Shown here one piece after another: positions 1-6,014 of a stretch of DNA of 18,002 bases. The DNA is from Acidobacteriaceae bacterium. Lineage in GTDB: Bacteria; Acidobacteriota; Terriglobia; Terriglobales; Acidobacteriaceae. The first letter of the stretch is position 1. Each line of letters opens with the position of its first letter. The notes beneath the pieces are model-generated. The model did not search any database. It saw nothing but the letters and a program-made list of their open reading frames with translations, and had not been told where the DNA came from. The stretch is taken from contig JASIJX010000179.1 of the NCBI GenBank assembly GCA_030049955.1, positions 1-18,002 on the forward strand, read 5' to 3'. A program made the position numbers and the translations under genes.

Positions 1-201
1 CCGCCATCGCAGATTGTCCACCGGCGGAGCTGCGTACGGCAGTCCAAGAAACGCACGCACTTTCCCGTTGTTAATGGTCTTGCCGTGCACCTTGCCCTGC
101 TCGGTTTTCACCAGCAGCGGACCGGTTTGGGACCACGAGGAGATTCCCATGACGATTGAGAAAAGCCCAACGCCCGCAAGGGCGCGAAACCACGGCAACA
201 T
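1..201 (-). CDS. Type-B carboxylesterase, N-terminal fragment (cut by window edge)
   Basis: The reading frame is open from an ATG at 201 to the left edge, giving 67 residues. A hydrophobic signal-like segment (about residues 4-20) is followed by VKTEQGKVHGK and then FLGLPYAAPPVDNLRW. That is the characteristic N-terminus of the carboxylesterase type B / para-nitrobenzyl esterase family (alpha/beta hydrolases; usual form V-T-x-x-G-x-V-x-G ... F-x-G-I-P-Y-A-x-P-P-V-x-x-L-R-W). A GGGAG ribosome binding site lies 7 bases before the ATG. The catalytic Ser-Glu-His residues would lie outside the window. It sits 71 bp downstream of lysA on the same strand with no visible terminator between them, so co-transcription is possible. 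The substrate cannot be told from this fragment. Confidence 0.85.
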   Translation of the reverse strand, partial: MLPWFRALAGVGLFSIVMGISSWSQTGPLLVKTEQGKVHGKTINNGKVRAFLGLPYAAPPVDNLRWR

Positions 202-272
202 GCAACAACTCCCGCGAACCACGATAACAGGCCGGGCGAATGATGGCGCACGCCGCATCCCAACGCTCGCGA

Positions 273-1568
273 TCAGACGCTTTCCGGGCCAATCAGATCC
301 GCAAGCGTTTCGCGCCTCCGGATCAGCCGCGCCCGCGCGCCCTCCACCAGCACTTCCGCCGGCCGTAGGCGCGTGTTGTAGTTCGAGCTCTGAGCCATCC
401 CGTAGGCGCCGGCATCGAGCAACGCGACAAGATCTCCGGCCTCGAGCGGCGGCAGCTTGCGATCGCGCGCAAAGAAATCGCCCGACTCGCAGACCGGTCC
501 GACAACATCTACGATCTGTTTCCTGCCTGTGCGCGGCTTCACGGGAACAATTTCGTGATACGCCTGGTAGAGCGCCGGGCGGATCAGGTCGTTCATGGCG
601 GCGTCTGTCACAACGAATGTTTTTTTGCCATTGCGCTTCACGTAAAGCACGCGAGCAAGCAGCGCGCCCGCCTGCCCAACAATGAACCGTCCTGGCTCGA
701 GCAGCAACCTGCCTTGGAATCCGTCGAGCGCGCGATCGATAGCGGCTGCGTACTCAGCCACCTTGGCCTGCGCGTCGAATACGCCGCTGTGGTAATCGAT
801 GCCAAGCCCTCCGCCTGCGTCGATCGAGCGCAGCACAATTCCCTGCTGGGCAAGTTGGCGCACCAGCTTGTAAACGCGATCAAGCGCCGCGCCGAATGGA
901 TCCGCGGAGCGGATCTGCGAGCCGATGTGAACGCTGATGCCGTGCGCTTCGAGCCACGAATTGGGCCCGCGATTGCCCGCGCCGCGCCGGTAGATCTCCG
1001 CGGCCTTGCGGATATCGATGCCGAACTTGTGTTCGTGCAGGCCGGTCGAGATGTAAGGGTGCGTGTCGGCGAAAACATCGGGGTTCACGCGCAGCGCAAA
1101 CCGCGCGCGGCGCTTCAGCCTGCGTGCGCGCGCGGCCAGCAGGTCGAGCTCGGCTTCGCTCTCCACGTTGAATTCGAGGATCTCCGCTTCGAGCGCGCGA
1201 TCGATCTCAGCCGCAGTCTTGCCCACGCCAGAGAAGACCACGCGGCCGGCAGCATCCGGCGCAGCAGTCAGGACGCGCTCCAGTTCGCCGCCGGAGACGA
1301 TGTCGAACCCTGCGCCGCGGTCGGCAAGCAGTTTAAGAATTGCCAGCGCGGAGTTCGCCTTCACGGCGTAGCACACCAAGTGATCGCGCCTTGCCAGCGC
1401 CTGCTGGAAGAGCTTCAGCCGCTCGACAATCTGATCGGCCGCGTAGACATAAAGTGGCGTGCCGAAACGCCGCGCAAGGCTTTCCAGCGAAACTTTGCCG
1501 CAGTGCAGAGCGTCGCCGCTATGCGGGTATACAAACGGGCGTGAAGATGGCAAGGTTCGATCAGCCAC
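273..1568 (-). CDS. lysA: Diaminopimelate decarboxylase
   Basis: This PLP enzyme decarboxylates meso-diaminopimelate to L-lysine, the last step of lysine synthesis, in the cytoplasm. The 431-residue product has the normal family length. Visible motifs are CYAVKAN with the Schiff-base lysine K70, SGGEL (92-96), HIGSQ (214-218), the phosphate-binding glycine run DAGGGLGIDY (250-259), EPGR (291-294), and CESGD (360-364) with the cysteine that completes the active site of the partner subunit in the dimer. The fold is an alanine-racemase-like barrel followed by a C-terminal beta domain. Translation appears to start at GTG (1568-1566); there is no nearby in-frame ATG and the upstream Shine-Dalgarno is weak. 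An imperfect inverted repeat lies 20 bp upstream of the start. The esterase follows 71 bp downstream, an unusual partner with no obvious pathway link. Confidence 0.96.
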   Translation of the reverse strand: MADRTLPSSRPFVYPHSGDALHCGKVSLESLARRFGTPLYVYAADQIVERLKLFQQALARRDHLVCYAVKANSALAILKLLADRGAGFDIVSGGELERVLTAAPDAAGRVVFSGVGKTAAEIDRALEAEILEFNVESEAELDLLAARARRLKRRARFALRVNPDVFADTHPYISTGLHEHKFGIDIRKAAEIYRRGAGNRGPNSWLEAHGISVHIGSQIRSADPFGAALDRVYKLVRQLAQQGIVLRSIDAGGGLGIDYHSGVFDAQAKVAEYAAAIDRALDGFQGRLLLEPGRFIVGQAGALLARVLYVKRNGKKTFVVTDAAMNDLIRPALYQAYHEIVPVKPRTGRKQIVDVVGPVCESGDFFARDRKLPPLEAGDLVALLDAGAYGMAQSSNYNTRLRPAEVLVEGARARLIRRRETLADLIGPESV

Positions 1569-1587
1569 GAATCCGGTCCGAAATTTG

Positions 1588-1620
1588 CGAAGTAATTCCG
1601 AAAAGTTGCGGAATACTTCG
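1588..1620. promoter_or_regulatory. Imperfect inverted repeat upstream of lysA
   Basis: The left arm CGAAGTAATTCCG (1588-1600) and right arm CGGAATACTTCG (1609-1620) are reverse complements apart from one extra A in the left arm. They are separated by the 8-base AAAAGTTG. The repeat ends 20 bp before the lysA GTG codon. There is no T-tract on either side, so a terminator is unlikely. It could be an operator for a dimeric regulator or an mRNA leader hairpin. The binding protein is unknown. Confidence 0.5.
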
Positions 1621-1686
1621 AGACTAACAGGCGCACGCCAAGCGGCTTAATCCGCGCGACCTGATTTCGGCGCCAATGCCGCCGGT

Positions 1687-2067
1687 TTACGCCGCGGCTT
1701 TGCCTGAACCGCTGACAGTGGAACGAAGCTGTCCGGTGGAAACCAGGAGGAGGACAGCATCTCCGACTGACTGAACCATCGATACGGGCAAATCGATTGT
1801 GGCCGCGCGAATCATGCTTCTGGAAATGCCCAGATTATCGGCAATCTCTTTGACGAGCTTCAAACGCACCGACTCAACCTGCCATGTTTCATAGTTGATC
1901 ATGAGATCGGCGACCTCACCCACAATTTGCCCATCCGCCGCAACAACCTTCCGGCCTCGGACGCTTTCATCAAAGAGGTATTTTCTGCTGCCGGTAGAGG
2001 CTTCTGCGCCTCGATCAACGTGCATCGTCCCGGTAGGCTCAACCCGTTCCTGGTGCTCGCTGTTCAT
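1687..2067 (-). CDS. PRC-barrel domain protein
   Basis: The 126-residue product carries a PRC-barrel fold: KYLFDESVRGRKVVAADGQI (29-48) leads into VGEVADLMINYETWQVESV (49-67), with a hydrophobic C-terminal strand DAVLLLVST (103-111). PRC-barrel proteins are small beta-barrels seen in photosynthetic reaction-centre H subunits, in RimM and in many stand-alone bacterial proteins of uncertain role, some linked to stress or RNA metabolism. No signal peptide or membrane segment is seen, so it is probably cytoplasmic. The ATG at 2067 is chosen because AGGAG lies 7 bases upstream. The frame stays open further upstream to 2322, but that extension is low-complexity, overlaps the end of the neighbouring glycosidase gene and has no family similarity. 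The ribosome binding site lies within an 18-bp tandem duplication. Specific function is not known. Confidence 0.85.
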   Translation of the reverse strand: MNSEHQERVEPTGTMHVDRGAEASTGSRKYLFDESVRGRKVVAADGQIVGEVADLMINYETWQVESVRLKLVKEIADNLGISRSMIRAATIDLPVSMVQSVGDAVLLLVSTGQLRSTVSGSGKAAA

Positions 2068-2068
2068 A

Positions 2069-2104
2069 TCACACTCCTGATGCGGCTCACACTCCTGATG
2101 CAGC
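2069..2104. repeat. 18-bp tandem duplication containing the PRC-barrel gene's RBS
   Basis: Two adjacent 18-bp copies, 2069-2086 and 2087-2104 (TCACACTCCTGATGCGGC and TCACACTCCTGATGCAGC), differ at one base. On the minus strand each copy carries AGGAGTGTGA. The copy next to the ATG at 2067 acts as the Shine-Dalgarno and the second lies 18 bases further upstream. Confidence 0.9.
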
Positions 2105-2222
2105 CAAAGCATTGCGGGGTCTTCCGGCCGTATCGCTCCGCATGCCTTAACTTTGGCATCAGTGCAGTCCTCTGTCCAGGTTCCGTTGCCACTCGGTGAA
2201 CATTGTTTTGGGCGCGGTGCAA

Positions 2223-3827
2223 CTAAAACCGCTCCATCTTCACGCGCACGACCTCGGGCTGGCGATGGAACTGCAGGCCGCGGTCGGTCTCGTCGCCGTT
2301 CAAGAGTCGCACCGGCTTCCACACGCCGTCGTCATAGCTTCCCTGCTCTGCCGTCACAATGTCGCTGCGCATCCAGGGCAGCTTGCCCGGTAGATGGAAG
2401 ATAACGCTCGCGTCGATACCCGTAATGAGAAACTCATCGGGGCCGAGCCGCGCGATGAGGGCTGTGCCATGCGCGTCTTTGGTTCCGGGAGCAGGCTGGC
2501 CATCACGCTGCGGGAATCCGAACGCCACCGTCGCCTGCCAATCGCCGAAGTCAATCTCCTGCGTTGCTTCGCCGGGCTCTTCTACTGCGGTTTTCACCTT
2601 GCCCTCGAATTCCAATTGCGCGATCTCGCGCTGCATCGGACCGATGAGGGCGTAGTTAGCGGCATGCGCGCTCCATGGCTGGTCGCCGAGGATGTTCCAG
2701 CCGCTCCTGTCCACGCCGAAGGGCGAGAAGCAGAGTGCGCCTTTGCCGAGGGCCATGAACAGATACTTGGCGAAGTCATCGCTGCGCCCCGTTTCGGGAA
2801 TCCACAGCGGATTATCGGGCCGCGCATAGGCATCGATTGTGGCTTGGTAAAACTCCGGATCAGAGGAGTAAATGTCCGGGCCGATCATGTCGAGTGACGG
2901 CGCAAGCGCACGCCAGAGGCCGATAAACTTCTCAACGGCGCCGCCGCTCGGGTACTGCACACCAGGAATCGGAATCTGCCGCTGCGGCAACTCGGCAATG
3001 GGATAGCTGAGCCAGACGTTGATGTAAAGCGGAATCGCGAACTCAGCCTTGCCAGCCGCGGCCACTTCGTTGATGTACTTCGCCTGGTAGTACATCTGGA
3101 AGGTTTCTTCGGCGTCGCCGCCAAAGACCTGCGCCCATGTGCCCGGTTGCTTATGGACGATCGCCAGCAAGTCGGAAGGAACCGCTTCCGCGAAGAGCTT
3201 ATTCGCATGCGCAGAGTTGTCGCGCACGCTGCCAATATTGCCGGACTCATTCTCCACCTGCACGGCGATGACAGTGTGCTGGTCGCCATCGATCTGCTTC
3301 AGGTGTCGCATTAGCGCCGCGAAGGCCGTCTTGTCTGCTTCCAGTGTGTCATGGCCCAGCGGGCTGAGCACGTCGATCGGCTCGCCATCCGGGCGAATGA
3401 CGCGCGGAAAGCGCTGCTCATCGCCTTTTACCCAGGCGGGGACGTAGTGCATGTTGCCGTTTTTCCATGTGGCCAGCCACAGCAACACCGCGTGCAGGTT
3501 GTGCGCGCGTGCGCCCTCCACGAGCGCGTCAACATTGGCGAAATCGAACTGCCCCTCGCGCGGTTCCATCTGCTCCCAATACACCGGCGCCTCGATGGTG
3601 TTCGCGTGCAGCGCCGCCATTGATTCCCAAACCTGGGGCAGTTCGCTTGGCCACGCGCTGGAGTTGTGAATCTGGCCGCCGAGCACGAGGAAAGGCTTGC
3701 CGTCGACGATCAGCGCGTAGCGGCCGTCCTTTTTCTCGATATGCGGAGCTTCCGCGGCATACGCGGCCTGAAATACGGCAATTACAAACGTGGCGAGGAC
3801 ACACAGGCGAATGACAAGCGAACGCAT
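2223..3827 (-). CDS. Secreted GH35/GH42-like beta-galactosidase with C-terminal DUF5597 domain
   Basis: A 534-residue glycoside hydrolase. Residues 1-24 form a signal peptide ending AAYAAEA. A (beta/alpha)8 barrel follows from about residue 33 to 370, with opening strands KPFLVLGGQIHNSS (44-57) and NTIEAPVYWEQMEP (76-89). Expected catalytic residues of a clan GH-A retaining enzyme are visible: acid/base E194 in VQVENESG and nucleophile E345 in LWIPETGR. The C-terminal part (about 385-534) matches the beta-rich DUF5597 domain that accompanies this GH35 subgroup. Family members remove terminal beta-galactose, for example from xyloglucan or galactan side chains; the substrate here is inferred. 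An AAGGAG site lies 13 bases before the ATG at 3827, a long spacing spanned by the palindrome AAACCGGTTT. The gene diverges from the sugar kinase gene across 130 bp. Confidence 0.88.
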   Translation of the reverse strand: MRSLVIRLCVLATFVIAVFQAAYAAEAPHIEKKDGRYALIVDGKPFLVLGGQIHNSSAWPSELPQVWESMAALHANTIEAPVYWEQMEPREGQFDFANVDALVEGARAHNLHAVLLWLATWKNGNMHYVPAWVKGDEQRFPRVIRPDGEPIDVLSPLGHDTLEADKTAFAALMRHLKQIDGDQHTVIAVQVENESGNIGSVRDNSAHANKLFAEAVPSDLLAIVHKQPGTWAQVFGGDAEETFQMYYQAKYINEVAAAGKAEFAIPLYINVWLSYPIAELPQRQIPIPGVQYPSGGAVEKFIGLWRALAPSLDMIGPDIYSSDPEFYQATIDAYARPDNPLWIPETGRSDDFAKYLFMALGKGALCFSPFGVDRSGWNILGDQPWSAHAANYALIGPMQREIAQLEFEGKVKTAVEEPGEATQEIDFGDWQATVAFGFPQRDGQPAPGTKDAHGTALIARLGPDEFLITGIDASVIFHLPGKLPWMRSDIVTAEQGSYDDGVWKPVRLLNGDETDRGLQFHRQPEVVRVKMERF

Positions 3828-3957
3828 GAAAAACCGGTTTCTCCTTTTTCGAGGATCACTCTGAGCTTAATCGATCGAGCCGGGTACCCAATCTCCGCGC
3901 CGATCTTTGCGACCGACCCGGGAACCAGCGCACCCGTACGCCCGTTACAATGGGGCA
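3828..3957. promoter_or_regulatory. Divergent intergenic region between beta-galactosidase and kinase genes
   Basis: This 130-bp stretch must hold the start signals of two genes transcribed outward. Directly visible are the minus-strand AAGGAG (plus-strand CTCCTT, 3841-3846), the 10-bp palindrome AAACCGGTTT (3831-3840), and on the plus strand TTACAAT (3945-3951) followed by GGGG just before the kinase ATG. The TTACAAT is too close to the ATG to be a conventional -10 box unless the transcript has almost no leader. No convincing -35 was found. Confidence 0.4.
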
Positions 3958-4932
3958 ATGACCACTGCATCAGCCAAGCAGCCGGCGGACTTGCGCCAAG
4001 TCGATCTTGTGGGCGTGGGGCTGAACGCGACCGACACTCTGATTCCCCTGCCACATTACCCGGAGCGCGGCTCGAAGATGGAGTATACCGGCGCGAGCAT
4101 CCTGCCCGGCGGCCAGGTGGCCACGACTGTGGTTGCCTGCCAAACGTGGGGCGTCCGCAGCCGCTACGTGGGTAAGCTGGGCGACGACGATGCCGCACGC
4201 CTGCACCGCGAGGCCTTCGACCGCGCCGGCGTGGAGGCGCATATCGTCACCGTCCCTGGCGGCGTGAGCCCGCAGTCGCTCATCATCGTGGATGGCAGCG
4301 GCGAGCGCACTGTGCTTTGCCGGCGTGACGATCACATGGCGCTCGAGCCAGAAGAGTTGAAGCGTGAGTGGATTGTGAATGCGCGCGTGCTCCACGTGGA
4401 CGGTCACGACACTGCCGCAGCCACGCTGGCTGCCCGCTGGGCGCGTGAGGCAGGCGTGGCCACGGTAGCCGATCTTGACGATACCTATCCGGGCATCGAA
4501 GAACTCGTCGCCAACATCGACTATCTCATCGTTAACAAGGATTTCTCCTGCCGGCTGATGAACGAGCCGGTTAATGAACGTAGCCTCGAGCGCGCGCTGC
4601 GCCGCATGCAGTCGCGGTACGGCTCGCGGCTCACGGCCGCCACGCTGGGCGAAGATGGCGTGTTGGCGTGGAATGGCAAGGAGATGATCCACTGCGCGGC
4701 GTATCATGTACCGGTAGTGGACACGACCGGAGCGGGCGATATCTTCCGCGCCGGTTTTATCTATGCGCTGCTCAAAGGCTGGCCGCTCGAGCGCCAGCTC
4801 GATTTCTCCTGCGCGGCGGCCGCCATGAACTGCACAGCCCACGGCGCGCGCGGCGGCATAAAGCCGGTCGCATCAATTGAGGAGCTGATGGCGACCGTGC
4901 CGCGCTACGAAAGCGCGTACGGCGTGACTTAG
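3958..4932 (+). CDS. PfkB/ribokinase-family sugar kinase
   Basis: A cytoplasmic ATP-dependent carbohydrate kinase of 324 residues, typical for the family. The N-terminal sugar-binding lid region has ILPGGQVATTVVACQTWG (48-65, PfkB signature 1 region) and YVGKLGDDD (70-78). The C-terminal signature VVDTTGAGDIFRAGF (253-267) carries the anion hole (TGAG) and catalytic base D261. Residues 187-196 (IDYLIVNKDF) form the usual central strand. The ATG at 3958 is preferred over an upstream in-frame ATG at 3907 because homology begins near residue 15 and the extension lacks family character. The substrate is not decided: overall layout resembles ribokinase or sulfofructose-kinase-like members more than 2-keto-3-deoxygluconate kinase, although a ketodeoxy-sugar kinase would suit the nearby pectin-related genes. 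Confidence 0.88.
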   Translation: MTTASAKQPADLRQVDLVGVGLNATDTLIPLPHYPERGSKMEYTGASILPGGQVATTVVACQTWGVRSRYVGKLGDDDAARLHREAFDRAGVEAHIVTVPGGVSPQSLIIVDGSGERTVLCRRDDHMALEPEELKREWIVNARVLHVDGHDTAAATLAARWAREAGVATVADLDDTYPGIEELVANIDYLIVNKDFSCRLMNEPVNERSLERALRRMQSRYGSRLTAATLGEDGVLAWNGKEMIHCAAYHVPVVDTTGAGDIFRAGFIYALLKGWPLERQLDFSCAAAAMNCTAHGARGGIKPVASIEELMATVPRYESAYGVT

Positions 4933-5055
4933 GTGCCGTTTGCACCCGCAAGCACGCGTGGCGCGTCTAAATGGCAGGATTTAAAATAGAAGCGGAGCGA
5001 GCGGGTGTCCGCGTGCCACCTGGCCGCGGTGCTTCCTGTTCCCATGGAGAAACAC
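4933..5055. promoter_or_regulatory. Intergenic region with possible promoter for the BI-1 gene
   Basis: This 123-bp gap between the kinase stop and the BI-1 start contains TTTAAAAT (4980-4987), a plausible -10 element (TAAAAT) in otherwise GC-rich sequence, about 70 bases before the BI-1 ATG. No good -35 match is seen at 16-18 bp. No terminator hairpin with a T-run follows the kinase, so readthrough is possible. Confidence 0.3.
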
Positions 5056-5829
5056 ATGCCTTTGATGAAGACTTCGAATCCTGCCCTGGGCGAGAACACC
5101 TACCGCGATATATCCCGCATGCAGTATGGCGGCACGATTGACGCGGCAGCCCGTATGACGTTGAGCGGGACGGTGAATAAGACCGGCATTCTACTCTTGT
5201 GCGCGCTGGCCACCGCGGCGTGGACGTGGAACATCTTCATGCAGACGCATGATCCGGCATCGGTGGCCGGACTGCTCATGATCGGAGCCCTGGGCGGATT
5301 GGTGGTCGCCTTCGTTACGATCTTCAAGAAGGAGTGGGCGCCCGTCACCGCGCCCATCTATGCGCTGCTCGAAGGGCTCGTGCTGGGTGGAGTTTCGGCC
5401 GTCTTCAACGCCCGCTATCCGGGCATTGCCTTCCAGGCTGTTGGTCTTACTTTCGCCACGCTGTTCGTGCTGCTGCTCGCGTACAAGGCCCGGCTCATTC
5501 GGGTCACCCGCACTTTTGCGCTGGGTGTTTTTGCAGCCACGGGCGGGATCATGCTGTTCTACTTTGCCCAGATGATCCTGGGCTTCTTCCATGTGAGCTT
5601 CTTCTCGAGCGTATACGGCGCCGGTCCTGTAGGTATCGCGTTCAGTCTGTTCGTAGTTGCCATCGCCGCGCTCAACCTGGTGCTTGACTTCAACTTCGTG
5701 GAGCAGGGCGTGGCTTACGGCGCGCCCAAATACATGGAGTGGTACTCGGCCTTCGGCATCATGGTCACGCTGGTGTGGTTGTACCTGGAGATGCTGCGGC
5801 TGCTGTCCAAGTTGAACAGCCGGCGGTAA
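5056..5829 (+). CDS. Bax inhibitor-1 (BI-1)/YccA-YbhL family integral membrane protein
   Basis: A 257-residue inner-membrane protein with seven hydrophobic segments at about residues 43-61, 68-90, 99-117, 126-144, 154-176, 190-211 and 230-250, after a polar N-terminus (NPALGENTYRDI). This is the standard topology of the Bax-inhibitor-1-like family (TMBIM relatives; bacterial YccA/YbhL/YetJ). The conserved C-terminal helix includes LVLDFNFVEQG (208-218), with the acidic residues expected of this family. Family roles include calcium leak (YetJ) and modulation of FtsH proteolysis (YccA); the role here is unknown. The ATG at 5056 is chosen because GGAG (5046-5049) is correctly spaced before it. 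In-frame ATGs at 5044 and 5065 are alternatives. A strong terminator follows, so the gene probably closes its transcript and is unrelated to the glycan genes. Confidence 0.88.
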   Translation: MPLMKTSNPALGENTYRDISRMQYGGTIDAAARMTLSGTVNKTGILLLCALATAAWTWNIFMQTHDPASVAGLLMIGALGGLVVAFVTIFKKEWAPVTAPIYALLEGLVLGGVSAVFNARYPGIAFQAVGLTFATLFVLLLAYKARLIRVTRTFALGVFAATGGIMLFYFAQMILGFFHVSFFSSVYGAGPVGIAFSLFVVAIAALNLVLDFNFVEQGVAYGAPKYMEWYSAFGIMVTLVWLYLEMLRLLSKLNSRR

Positions 5830-5850
5830 AGCATTTGCACGAACATACAT

Positions 5851-5890
5851 CGCCCGGGCTCCGGCAGAGGAGTTCGGGCGTTTTCTTTTT
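5851..5890 (+). terminator. Rho-independent terminator after the BI-1 gene
   Basis: A 12-bp stem is formed by 5851-5862 (CGCCCGGGCTCC) and 5869-5880 (GGAGTTCGGGCG), with two G-U pairs and a 6-base loop, followed by TTTTCTTTTT (5881-5890). It begins 21 bp after the stop codon and fits a classical intrinsic terminator on the plus strand. Confidence 0.93.
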
Positions 5891-6014
5891 GCGCCGTTCC
5901 CGATTTGTTGTTGTCGCGCCAGCTCCGGAGCGGATACAACTGGTAGTGCATCAGCAGTAGCCCAGTTTCGTGAATCCAGTTTCGTACTCTTGGAACACTT
6001 CATCCGGAGCGGAA
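5891..6014 (+). promoter_or_regulatory. Upstream region of the GH105 gene with short direct repeat and palindrome
   Basis: Between the terminator and the GH105 start lie a 10-bp palindrome GCTCCGGAGC (5922-5931) and two exact copies of CCAGTTTCGT at 5962-5971 and 5976-5985, spaced 14 bp start to start. GGAG (6006-6009) is the likely ribosome binding site. The promoter itself is not clear. Either element could bind a regulator, but short repeats like these can arise by chance. Confidence 0.35.

Noticed and set aside
14..685. 223-codon plus-strand open frame
   Set aside because: It overlaps the esterase and lysA genes in antisense and is rich in Arg, Ala and Pro with no domain.
555..1544. 329-codon plus-strand open frame
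   Set aside because: It lies opposite lysA, whose sequence has full family motifs. The antisense product shows no recognisable domain and is a high-GC codon shadow.
1569..1686. Lysine riboswitch upstream of lysA
   Set aside because: The gap is 118 bp, shorter than the roughly 170-base lysine aptamer, and only one simple inverted repeat is visible.
2068..2322. N-terminal extension of the PRC-barrel protein by 85 residues
   Set aside because: The extension is low-complexity and overlaps the end of the galactosidase gene, and a good RBS precedes the internal ATG at 2067.
3970..4842. 290-codon minus-strand open frame
   Set aside because: It is antisense to the PfkB kinase, which has intact catalytic motifs.
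5191..6003. 270-codon minus-strand open frame
   Set aside because: It is antisense to the BI-1 membrane protein, runs across its terminator, and has a charged, Gln/His-rich composition with no domain.
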